Positions 8,051 through 16,700 of a DNA stretch of 64,000 nt are shown in pieces (within the stretch, counting starts at the first letter, position 1; each line of letters opens with the position of its first letter). Source of the DNA: Pedobacter sp. ISL-64 (GTDB lineage Bacteria > Bacteroidota > Bacteroidia > Sphingobacteriales > Sphingobacteriaceae). Made by a program: the position numbers and the translations under genes. The notes under the pieces are model-generated. The model was not told where the DNA came from and searched no databases. It saw nothing but the letters and a program-made list of their open reading frames with translations. The stretch is from positions 124,001 to 188,000 of the forward strand of contig NZ_JAGGPU010000005.1 of NCBI RefSeq assembly GCF_018613605.1. Reading direction: 5' to 3'.

Positions 8051-8145
8051 GGCTTGGCCATTACCGGATTTAACCGTAACCACACCATAACGCGATGCAC
8101 CTGTACCATTACCGGAAAATTTTAGCCTTTTGTGTGGATATCACC
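8049..8145 (-). pseudogene. Scar joining a BACON-domain fragment to a DUF1080 fragment
   Basis: Positions 8049-8126 repeat 3517-3594, the end of the BACON domain of the GH5 gene, with only a few mismatches. Positions 8127-8145 then match the DUF1080 gene near 4750 (CTTTTGTnTGGATATCACC) with one mismatch. The two source sites are over 1 kb apart and in different genes. This is a recombination scar, not a gene. Confidence 0.65.
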
Positions 8146-8660
8146 TTACTCCTTTTCTTTGTATTTCTCATATAAATAAGAGGCCTGAATGAGCTTCTTT
8201 TGGATAATTGGTTATTAACATCGAAGTTAAGTCAGAGATACGTTTTAGAATAGATCAGATCTTTCAATTTCCGCTAAAAATGTTGCAAAAGCTTTATATC
8301 GGCAGCTCAAAACCCTTTTTTGCTAAATAATAGCATTGAATTGGAAATATTTGTATCCGATTTTTTTCCTTGATCCGTAAAATTGGTAAGCACTAATTGG
8401 CGCGTTTTTTTATGGTAAACCCAGACAGATGCAGGCCTACAAAACAATGTGAAGTTGTAAAAAAATACTGGGCAGAATGCAATACCGGTAGGCGACATTA
8501 GACAACCATCGGGCATAGGTAAAATAGCGGTTTTTCTGGCTTCTGAGGATGCTCAGTTGATGATTGGTATAATCTTATTGTCGTCAGCTAAATAATTGAC
8601 TCTACGCTGGCGCAAGTCGTAACAAAAACATGTGTCTTTCGAGAGGCTATCAATGATAGA
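8146..8660. other. About 500 bp with no recognisable gene
   Basis: Only short frames are present. One minus-strand frame of 69 codons (8307-8516) has no signal peptide, domain or family resemblance that I can see. Given the relics next to it, this is probably further decayed sequence. Confidence 0.4.
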
Positions 8661-8670
8661 TATTAAAGGG

Positions 8671-8771
8671 ATCGTCATTGCGAGGAGGAACGACGAAGCA
8701 ATCTTTCATGCTAGTGATCCTTGCCATAAAGATTGCTTCGTCGGCTGAAAAAGCCTTCTCGCAATGACGAT
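8671..8771. repeat. Long hairpin repeat, type A
   Basis: Outer arms ATCGTCATTGCGAG and CTCGCAATGACGAT and inner arms CGACGAAGCAATCTTT (8691-8706) and its exact complement (8728-8743) form a strong imperfect hairpin. A degraded copy of the right half lies near 61600-61642. It looks like a member of a dispersed non-coding repeat family. Confidence 0.7.
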
Positions 8772-8798
8772 TCCTACCATTGACAGATTCCTAAAGAA

Positions 8799-8896
8799 AG
8801 GTCGTCATCTCGACTGGAGCACAGCGAAACGGAGAGATCTTTGGACTAAAGATTTCTCCACTACGGTCGAAAGGACGATACTTCGAGACCATTTAT
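8799..8896. repeat. Hairpin repeat, type B, copy 1
   Basis: Begins GGTCGTCATCTCGACTGGAG, passes through GGAGAGATCTTTGG and ends with GACGATACTTCGAGACCATTTA. The left part is closely repeated at 8975 and the right part at 61690. The right arm has decayed relative to copy 2. Confidence 0.65.
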
Positions 8897-8974
8897 TATA
8901 CTTAAAATACCCTGTCATTTATATTGTTTTTTATACAATAAATTAACCTTACCATTGACAGGTTCCAATACAAG

Positions 8975-9101
8975 CGTCGTCATCTCGACTGAAGTGCAAT
9001 CCCGAACTTTCGGGAGAGAGATCTTTGAAGCAAATTATTGAAACCAAATTTAAAAGATCTCTCCACTAAGGTCGAGATGACGATACTTCGAGATCATTTA
9101 A
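8975..9101. repeat. Hairpin repeat, type B, copy 2
   Basis: CGTCATCTCGAC at 8978-8989 pairs exactly with GTCGAGATGACG at 9071-9082. Inside, GAGAGATCTTT pairs with AAAGATCTCTC. It ends 18 bp before the stop of the GH51 gene and could act as its transcript end. Together with the other copies it shows a repeat family specific to this genome or its relatives. Confidence 0.7.
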
Positions 9102-9118
9102 CGTGCTTTTATTTGGTT

Positions 9119-11692
9119 TTACAGTTCAAATACGGTAAAGGAATAAGGTTTTAGTTCGAGAGATTTAAGATTCGAAAAATCCATAGCTGTTTTTATAGGT
9201 TGGATTTTGTAATCGCCTGGAAGACCTGATATTTCTTTTTTAATTACTTGTTTGTTTACTGAACTTAACTTGGACAGATCAATATTAGTCTTAACTGCGA
9301 CTGGAAGCATATTTACAATTTTGATGAATAATTTTCCTGATTTTTGGTCGCGGGTAATTGAGTACGCCACCCGCTTAATTACATCTTCTCTCTTCACTGA
9401 AAAATCAACTTGTGCAGGAATGAATTCATCTCCAACGTTTTGACCGTAAAGCTGTTGCACGTAATATCCAATGGTGGGCTTAACTTCTGTATTATTAAAA
9501 TAGATCAGATCAGGATTCCATTGTGTATGTTTTTCCTTTGCCAACAATGGCGCATAAGAGGCCATAGATACTACATCTCCATTGCGCTCCAGGGAGGTGA
9601 GATACAGCGCTTCAGATAAAGCGGTTTCCAGGTTTGTCCTATTTCCCACAGGGAGGCTTGCCGCATACTCTCCCAGATATACCTTTGATTTACTGCGGTC
9701 ATATTTGTCATAAAAATCCTGATTGTTTATAAACCAGCCTGGTGGACGATAATAATGTTCGTCTATCATGTCAATCTTCATTTCGTTGGCAAAGGCCCAA
9801 CCTTCTTCATAATCTGTGCCTTCAAAAAATGGCCCTGAAGTTCCAATAATGGTTATTTCAGGATGCGCTTTTTTAAGCGCTTTATAGATCATGGCGAAAT
9901 GCTCACGAAAGACGTCTGTTATCTGGTCTTCATTGCCGATACCGATATATTTTAAATTAAATGGTTTCGGATGCCCTGCTGCCGCACGTTCCTTACCCCA
10001 TTTTGTATTTGTGGCTCCATTACAGTATTCAACTAAATCAATAATATCCTGAATATATGCAGGCATATCTGCCATCGGGATTCCACCCTGTTGCCCTCCC
10101 CCATTGGCTCCTGAGTTTTGGCAGGGCACCCCAGCGGCGATAACAGGCACTGGTGCTGCGCCAATATCTTCACAAAACTGAAGGTACTCAAAGTATCCCA
10201 AGCCCATACTCTGGTGATAGCCCCACAAATTGCGGTCAGGAACCCGGGCCTGTAAGGCCCCAATTGTATTTTTCCATCTGTAAATGTTATGGATTCCATC
10301 TCCGTGGGCCACACATCCCCCGGGAAAACGCACAAAACGCGGTTTTATCGCTGCAATTGTATCTGCAAGATCTGCTCTAAGGCCATTTCGGCGATTTTTG
10401 AAGGTATTTTGGGGAAATAGTGAAATCATGTCGAGATCGATACGGCCATTTTGTAATGGCCACAATTGCAAGCTCACATCCGAGGCTGAAACCGATGATT
10501 TGAGCGTTGTTTTTATTTCCTTCCAGGATTTTGAACTGCAACTGATCAATCCTTTCGAAAGCAAGCCATATTTTTCACTAACAAGCCTTACTTCAAACGA
10601 TTTCTTTCCTTCTGGAACCCGGACAAAAGTGGAGAACAGGTAGTTTTCCCCCTTTTTTAGTGCAATGCCGTCATAACCAGAATTCGATAATGAACTACCA
10701 TCGACCGTTAAATTTAGTGCCGCATAATGTGGGTTGTTCGGATGTAGTGGCTGCGCTGTTCGAATTGCAAAATCCCCTTCTTTGCCTTTGAATGTCCAGG
10801 AATGATTGCTGTTCCATTTTGTATCATGGTTTTCTTTATCTGATGGCTGATATTCGAAGTCACGATTTTGGATCAGTTCACCATAAAGTCCGCCATCTGC
10901 TGCATAGTTGATATCTTCGAAAAATATCCCTGTTAACAGCTTACTGATTGCTTTAGCTTTTTCAGGCTCGGCCGAAATATACAGCTCCGGCTTTGTTAAG
11001 TTTGCAAAACGTACCGGATCTTCTTTGGTTGTCTCCGCATCTTGCCGCGCCTTGAAATTCCTGAGCTCTGCAGTTTTATTCAACTCTTCAACCACCGCCC
11101 ATTTAACACGATGTAACTGCCCACTCACCGGATTGTTTTGAATGGTAGTGGTGATGGTATTGCTTTTGTAGGCAGAGCGGGGTACCTCCTTTGCCGGACT
11201 ATAGGTTTTGAAGTCTTTTGTTTCTGTCTGAAAATAGGCGCCCTCACTATCTGTGTATACAATCTGATAAATGTCGAGATCTTTACGGTAACTAATCACA
11301 GGACGAAGGATATTCTTGCCTTTTTCAAAAAAGGGATAACCTTGCGGTCCCCAGTCAATCAGATTTCTTGTTTGAGCATGGGCAAACTGCCTTACCCGAT
11401 CATTTAAGCTCCATACACATTGCCAAACTCCTCCACGCCCCTGAATCACATATGGAGCAAACATTTTTTTATCTGATCCCCAGCGGCCAAAGTCCGAGCG
11501 AAGATAAACCTGTCCTGTTCCAACAGGTGTCCAATTATTTCGGTCATCGCTCCATGCAAACCGTAATCCATCAGTCGCGTATGAAAACAGGTAAACAGAA
11601 TCTGTTGCAGCATGTTGCGTTGGTTCTGTTGCAAATGAGTTTCTGCTAAACAACAGAAACACCAGCACTATAGATAGCTTACTTAATTTCAT
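9119..11692 (-). CDS. GH51 alpha-L-arabinofuranosidase with N-terminal propeller-like and carbohydrate-binding-like regions
   Basis: An 857-residue secreted enzyme (signal peptide to about FATE, residue 23). Residues 30-190 resemble part of a five-bladed GH43-like propeller (WSDDRNNW, MFAPYVIQG, ILRPVISYRKD). Residues 235-450 contain a jelly-roll region of the CBM4 kind found in GH51 enzymes, and the rest is the GH51 barrel. The acid/base is E588 (GIGNEDQ) and the nucleophile E675 (YLGEYAA), with VRFPGGCVAHGDG upstream. It likely removes arabinofuranosyl side groups. The start codon lies inside the end of the GH27 gene (14-bp overlap), so the two are translationally linked. The N-terminal propeller fragment is unusual for GH51. 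Confidence 0.88.
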   Translation of the reverse strand: MKLSKLSIVLVFLLFSRNSFATEPTQHAATDSVYLFSYATDGLRFAWSDDRNNWTPVGTGQVYLRSDFGRWGSDKKMFAPYVIQGRGGVWQCVWSLNDRVRQFAHAQTRNLIDWGPQGYPFFEKGKNILRPVISYRKDLDIYQIVYTDSEGAYFQTETKDFKTYSPAKEVPRSAYKSNTITTTIQNNPVSGQLHRVKWAVVEELNKTAELRNFKARQDAETTKEDPVRFANLTKPELYISAEPEKAKAISKLLTGIFFEDINYAADGGLYGELIQNRDFEYQPSDKENHDTKWNSNHSWTFKGKEGDFAIRTAQPLHPNNPHYAALNLTVDGSSLSNSGYDGIALKKGENYLFSTFVRVPEGKKSFEVRLVSEKYGLLSKGLISCSSKSWKEIKTTLKSSVSASDVSLQLWPLQNGRIDLDMISLFPQNTFKNRRNGLRADLADTIAAIKPRFVRFPGGCVAHGDGIHNIYRWKNTIGALQARVPDRNLWGYHQSMGLGYFEYLQFCEDIGAAPVPVIAAGVPCQNSGANGGGQQGGIPMADMPAYIQDIIDLVEYCNGATNTKWGKERAAAGHPKPFNLKYIGIGNEDQITDVFREHFAMIYKALKKAHPEITIIGTSGPFFEGTDYEEGWAFANEMKIDMIDEHYYRPPGWFINNQDFYDKYDRSKSKVYLGEYAASLPVGNRTNLETALSEALYLTSLERNGDVVSMASYAPLLAKEKHTQWNPDLIYFNNTEVKPTIGYYVQQLYGQNVGDEFIPAQVDFSVKREDVIKRVAYSITRDQKSGKLFIKIVNMLPVAVKTNIDLSKLSSVNKQVIKKEISGLPGDYKIQPIKTAMDFSNLKSLELKPYSFTVFEL

Positions 11693-13022
11693 ACAAAACG
11701 CAGCTATGAGGTTTAAGATTTACGGTTATTTGTTTTCCATCATTCTGAACAATTTTCCCTGTCCAGCTATCTGTAACTTTAGCTATTTTAGTTATTCCTA
11801 AATCTGAGCATTTTACAGAAATTTCCTTTAGATCTGGTTCATCAGAAAGATTGAACAGGGCGAGATAGTGTTGTCCGGTTTTAGCATTCGTTGAGGTTAC
11901 CGCAACTTTCTTGCGATCGTTAAAAAGAAATTTTACATCCGTACTTTCTCTATGCATCTTAAGCACAGCTTTATTGGTAAGCAGCGAAGTGGTAAAGGGA
12001 TCCAAACTCGGCATATCACCACCAAACATCAAGGGCGAGCGGAATATGGTGAAGAAGGTCATCAGCACTTGCTGCTCATCCTTGGTCAATCTGCTCGCAC
12101 GGTCGCCGCCTCTTTCTCCGCGAATGGAAATTCTACCCAAAGGAATCATATCGCAATCAGGCCAGGTTCCGGGCTTAATATAAGGCGCCCATGGTTGGGC
12201 AACATTAATCAGGTGAGTAATATGTGGCCAGGTATCCCATACATCATCCACCATTCTCCACATATTTGCATGTTGTTGAACGTGTTCTGCTTTTTCTATC
12301 GGCGTTTCGCCTGGTGAGGTGCTCAGCACAATCGGGCGACCGGTTTTATCGATTGCTTTTCTGATGAGCTCTATTTCTCCCTGATGATAAGGACGGGAGA
12401 GATCATCTATTTTAATAAAGTCGACACCCCAACTGGCGTAAAGTTCCATTATTGAATCATAATATTCCTGTGCACCGGGTTTTGTAGCATCTATCGTATA
12501 ATTATCAGTAAGCCATTTGCATTGCAAAGCAGTGCTATAGATCTGATCGGCAGTGTATTTTGTACCCTTAATTGGCATCTTTTCTTTAACGGCAAGCGTA
12601 GGGATGCCGCGCATAATATGAATACCAAATTTTAATCCCTTAGCATGTATATATTTTGCCAGGTTTTTAAAGCCCTGTCCGTCTGCTGCCGACGGGAACC
12701 GGTTCAAAGCAGGCAGATAACGGCCAAATTTATCAATTACATATTTTGGATCCGTTTGGTTATACCCTCCTGCTTTATCATTTTCCACAAACCAGCGGAT
12801 ATCTACAACGATATATTCCCATCCGAAAGATTTCAATTTGGAAGCCATGTAATCTGTATTGGCTTTTACTTCGGCTTCTGTAACTGAAGAGCCGTAACAG
12901 TCCCAGCTATTCCAACCCATTGGAGGAGTCTTCGCCCAATTCTTAAAATTCTGTTGTGCGTAAGTTTGATCAATTGTGAACATTGAACAAAGTAAAAGCA
13001 ACACTAATGCTATTCTTTTCAT
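11679..13022 (-). CDS. GH27 alpha-galactosidase
   Basis: Secreted GH27 enzyme that would hydrolyse terminal alpha-galactose (or beta-L-arabinopyranose in some members). The start at 13022 is chosen because it opens a good signal peptide (MKRIALVLLLLCSM, cleavage near TYAQ); the frame continues 20 codons upstream without signal features. Family motifs are PPMGWNSWDCYG at the mature N-terminus, FIKIDD with nucleophile near D206, and the acid/base region WRMVDDVWDTW, followed by FRSPLMFGGDMP and an all-beta C-terminal domain. Mature length of about 425 residues fits GH27. The stop overlaps the GH51 start. Substrate within this PUL is inferred. Confidence 0.9.
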   Translation of the reverse strand: MKRIALVLLLLCSMFTIDQTYAQQNFKNWAKTPPMGWNSWDCYGSSVTEAEVKANTDYMASKLKSFGWEYIVVDIRWFVENDKAGGYNQTDPKYVIDKFGRYLPALNRFPSAADGQGFKNLAKYIHAKGLKFGIHIMRGIPTLAVKEKMPIKGTKYTADQIYSTALQCKWLTDNYTIDATKPGAQEYYDSIMELYASWGVDFIKIDDLSRPYHQGEIELIRKAIDKTGRPIVLSTSPGETPIEKAEHVQQHANMWRMVDDVWDTWPHITHLINVAQPWAPYIKPGTWPDCDMIPLGRISIRGERGGDRASRLTKDEQQVLMTFFTIFRSPLMFGGDMPSLDPFTTSLLTNKAVLKMHRESTDVKFLFNDRKKVAVTSTNAKTGQHYLALFNLSDEPDLKEISVKCSDLGITKIAKVTDSWTGKIVQNDGKQITVNLKPHSCVLYEIK

Positions 13023-13137
13023 GCGTTTTATATTTGGTCTTTCACAAATATAAATAATAAACGTTAAAACAACGATTATCATCGGGTCATTTAGAGCGTA
13101 TCAAGAATAATATTACTCAAGTCGCAACACCGATATC

Positions 13138-13262
13138 GTTAAGTTAAGGCTTTTAACTACAGATGCACAGAGATAAACACGGATCTTCATACCTGTGTGC
13201 ATCCTTTCTACCTGTGATTAAATTATTTTTGCTTGTGCCGAATGGCTTAACTTAATGACATT
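13138..13262. repeat. Inverted-repeat-bounded non-coding element, copy 1
   Basis: TTAAGTTAAG at 13139-13148 pairs exactly with CTTAACTTAA at 13246-13255. The inside carries CTTTTAACTACAGATGCACA and a TGTGTGCATCCTTTCTA stretch. Copy 2 is 400 bp away in the same orientation. Confidence 0.65.
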
Positions 13263-13540
13263 TTGGTAACGCTACAACCGGGGCTAAGCAGCTCAAACAA
13301 TGTTTCTTTTTTTGGCTTGCAGGGTGCACCTGCCTTTGTGCTTAAACCCGACAGCAGCGGCAGTCCCGATTTAAGCACTTTTTTTTTATTTTTTTATGGT
13401 GTGCTTGCTTGTTTCACAGGTTCTATCGGGGCTATAGCGAATGGCGGGACTGAGAGCCCCCAAGAACCACTGGTCATTCATTTCCTAATAAGAATATCTT
13501 TTATTTCGGTCGGTAAGACACCAACCAATAGGATAAATGT
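13263..13540. other. Non-coding spacer between the two repeat copies
   Basis: Contains AAACCCGACAGCAGCGGCAG and a long T-tract, sequence of a kind that looks repetitive and not coding. A plus-strand frame of 126 codons crosses it but runs through copy 2, so I do not call it a gene. Confidence 0.4.
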
Positions 13541-13541
13541 C

Positions 13542-13682
13542 GTTAAGTTAAGGGCTTTTAACCACAGATGCACACAGATAACGGATTTTCATATCTGTGT
13601 ACATCCTTTCTATCTCCCGAAAATCGGGACAAGTCGTGGTTAAATTATTTTGCTTGTACCTAATGAATTAACTTAATAACAT
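13542..13682. repeat. Inverted-repeat-bounded non-coding element, copy 2
   Basis: TTAAGTTAAG at 13543-13552 pairs with ATTAACTTAA at 13667-13676 (one mismatch). The interior matches copy 1 over most of its length, with an extra CCCGAAAATCGGG palindrome near 13617. It lies 80 bp beyond the end of the regulator gene. Confidence 0.65.
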
Positions 13683-13763
13683 TGAGCAGCAACACAGCTG
13701 TGTTTTTATTTAATTCAACACCATCAATCAATTATCCTTTCCGAAAGGCACAAAGAGCTGTTT

Positions 13764-16700
13764 TTAATCCGAATCCTTTTTTTTCGCTCTATATTCTGAA
13801 GGAAGTAACTGGTATTTTTCCCTGAATGCCTTTGCAAAATAGTTAGGGGTGCTAAAACCGACCATATAACAGATTTCAGAAATGGTTTTACTACTTTTCT
13901 CCAATAAAACCGCGGCTTTCTCGAGCTTAACAGACCTGATAAAATCAACAGGGGTTTTACCGGTAACCCGTAAACACCTTCTGTACAACGATACCCTACT
14001 GATCATCATATGTTTGCTTAGATCTTCCACTGATAATTGAGGCTTATGGAGATTGTCTTCAATGTAAAGCAATGCGGTATTCAGGAATTTCACATCATCG
14101 GATTCTATTTCCATTTCTGGCGACGCCATGCTCACCTGCCTGGAATAGGTTTTTTTAAAGGTTTGGTGCAGCGTGAGGAGATTTTTGATCTTTGAATGTA
14201 AAATTTCGAAATTGAAAGGCTTGGTCATATAATCGTTTGCTCCCGTTTCCAATCCTTTCAGTTGCTCCTCCTCGGCAGTTAAAGCTGTTAACAGGATAAT
14301 CGGAATATGTTTTGTCCGCTCGTCTGATTTTAATTTCGTGCACAGTTCTGTACCGCTCATTTCGGGCATACTGATATCGGAAACGATCAAATGCGGATGC
14401 AACGCCAGTGCTTTTTGCCAACCTTCCTTGCCGTTTGAGGCCTCTACTATCTTATAATAAATGCTCAGGTTATCTTTAAGATAAAATCTAAAATCCTCAT
14501 TATCTTCTACCAACAAAATCACAGGTACATTTTTTGTCGTCACATGTTTATCGGCTGGCTCTTTTCCTGTTTTTTCTTTGTCATCAATATCGTATTGAAC
14601 AGACAGATCTTCAGCACTGCTCCGAACCAGATCTTCTTCTACAACAGGCGATAACAGGAGTTGTAGTGTAAAACAGGTTCCCTGACCAGGTTCACTTTCT
14701 ACAGCTATTTCACCACCCTGCATTTTCACAAATTCTTTGGTAATTGAAAGACCAATTCCAGATCCCTGATTAAGAATGGATGCGGAAGTTTCATGTTGAA
14801 AAAAGCGATCAAAAATTTGTGCCTGTTTATCTGCCGGAATGCCTATTCCGGAATCCTGAATCTTTAATTCCAATAAAATTTTACCATCTTCAGTTTTGTT
14901 TAACCGCTTATGTAGCATAACATCTACTTTTCCGCCAGGTGGAGTAAATTTAAATGCGTTCGAGAGTAGATTAAATATGATACGCTCCACTTTATCCTGA
15001 TCGAAATAAGCATACAAACTTTCGATCGGGCTGGCGAAAGTCAGTTTTATCTGTTTACGTTCGGCCAGGTCATAGAAAGAATCTGTGGCATCCTTAATAA
15101 AAGATACCACTTCGCCCTCGGTATTGTTTAATCGCAATTCCTGTTCCTCCATTTTACGGAAATCGAGTAACTGATTTACCATGTTTAATAAACGCCTTGC
15201 ATTTCTTTTAATCATCGCCAACTGCCCATACCGCTCATTTTCTTTAGCAGCAATTAACAGCTTATCAACCGGGGCAAGAATTAAGGAAATGGGCGTCCTG
15301 AATTCATGACTGAGGTTGGTTAAAAATTTAATCTTTAGTAAATCAAGTTCCCGTAATCTTTCTGCCTCTTTACGGTCTTGCTCCCGCAGTTGTTTTGCCT
15401 CAGCCCTTTCCTGTGCCAATGCAAACTCCTGTTTAAGTTTATTAATGCCTCGGCTACGTATATACAGTAATGCAAATCCTATTATTGCCAGGTATAGGAT
15501 GTATGCCCAGATGGTTCTCCAGAAAGGGGGAGAAATGGTGATATTTAACTGCGACTCTGCGATGGGAGCCGAATCATTTTCGTAAAAAGCTCTTACATGA
15601 AGGATATATTTTCCTGGATCAAGATTGGTAAAAGTAGCTTTCCGCAGTTCAGACGAAACAGTAAGCCAGCGTTTATCAAACCCTTCGAGGTTATATTTAT
15701 AGATTATCTTGCTTGGATTAAAATAATTAAGCAATGCAAACTGGATTGAAAAGATATTTTCCTTGTAAGTGAGATTTAAGTTCTTGAGCGAGGTGATGGC
15801 TTCTGGCAAAACAATGTGCCCATTGATAGGCTCTCCTACACGAACTTTATGGTAAAACACTTCCAGGTCTGTCATTACTAAGGCAGCAGGGAACTTGCTG
15901 TTTTTAATTTCGCTGGCCTTGAATACATTAAACCCGCTTGGGCCGCCAAAAATCAGTTCACCCGCTTTAGTTTTGCCTGCAGCATTGATATTAAACTGTG
16001 TACTTTCAAGACCATCCGATTGACTGTATTTGCTATATCTGAATTGATACTTTTTTCCGTTAGGGATTACAGAAATCTTATAAAGGCCTTTCCGTGAACT
16101 ATACCATATATGGTGATCTTCATCTTCCAGTAGTTCAAACACCATATCTTCAGGGAGGCCAACAGTTTCGTTCAGGTTATTAAATATGCCGGTAACCGGA
16201 TCGTATATACTGATTCCTTCTTTTGTACCAATCCACATCCATCCGCGCACATCTTGCAATATCGAACTTACATCATTCAGTATGAGGCTGTTGCTATCTG
16301 TAGATTTGCTTGTGAGATATTTAAAGGTAGCGCTTTTATGATCAAATATATTTACGCCCCCAGTAGTGCCAATCCAGATATTTTTATTTCTATCTTCATA
16401 CAAACAGGAAACAACAAAAGAATTCAGTGTATTTTTAACATTTGGATTAAAATGTTTAAATGTTCCGGTCTGGCGGTCCAATAAATCGAGTCCGCCATTT
16501 AAGGTGCCAACCCAAAGTCTGTTATAAGAATCTTCTAACAATGCATAAATACGGTTATCAGACAAACTTGCAGGATCGCGACTCGGCTTAAAATGCCTGA
16601 AATTTTTTCCATCAAAAGCATCGAGACCACCCAAATAAGTGCCAATCCACAATATACCTTCATGGTCTATCTCAAGACTGACCACAATGTCACTACTTAA

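Noticed and set aside
8307-8516. Minus-strand frame of 69 codons in the relic region
   Set aside because: No start context, signal or family; it lies in DNA already shown to hold gene debris.
8671-9101. CRISPR array
   Set aside because: The repeats are long, unequal hairpins without regularly sized unique spacers, and no cas genes are present in the window.
13263-13643. Plus-strand frame of 126 codons between GH27 and the regulator
   Set aside because: It runs through one whole copy of a repeat element and a long T-tract, with no domain or signal features.
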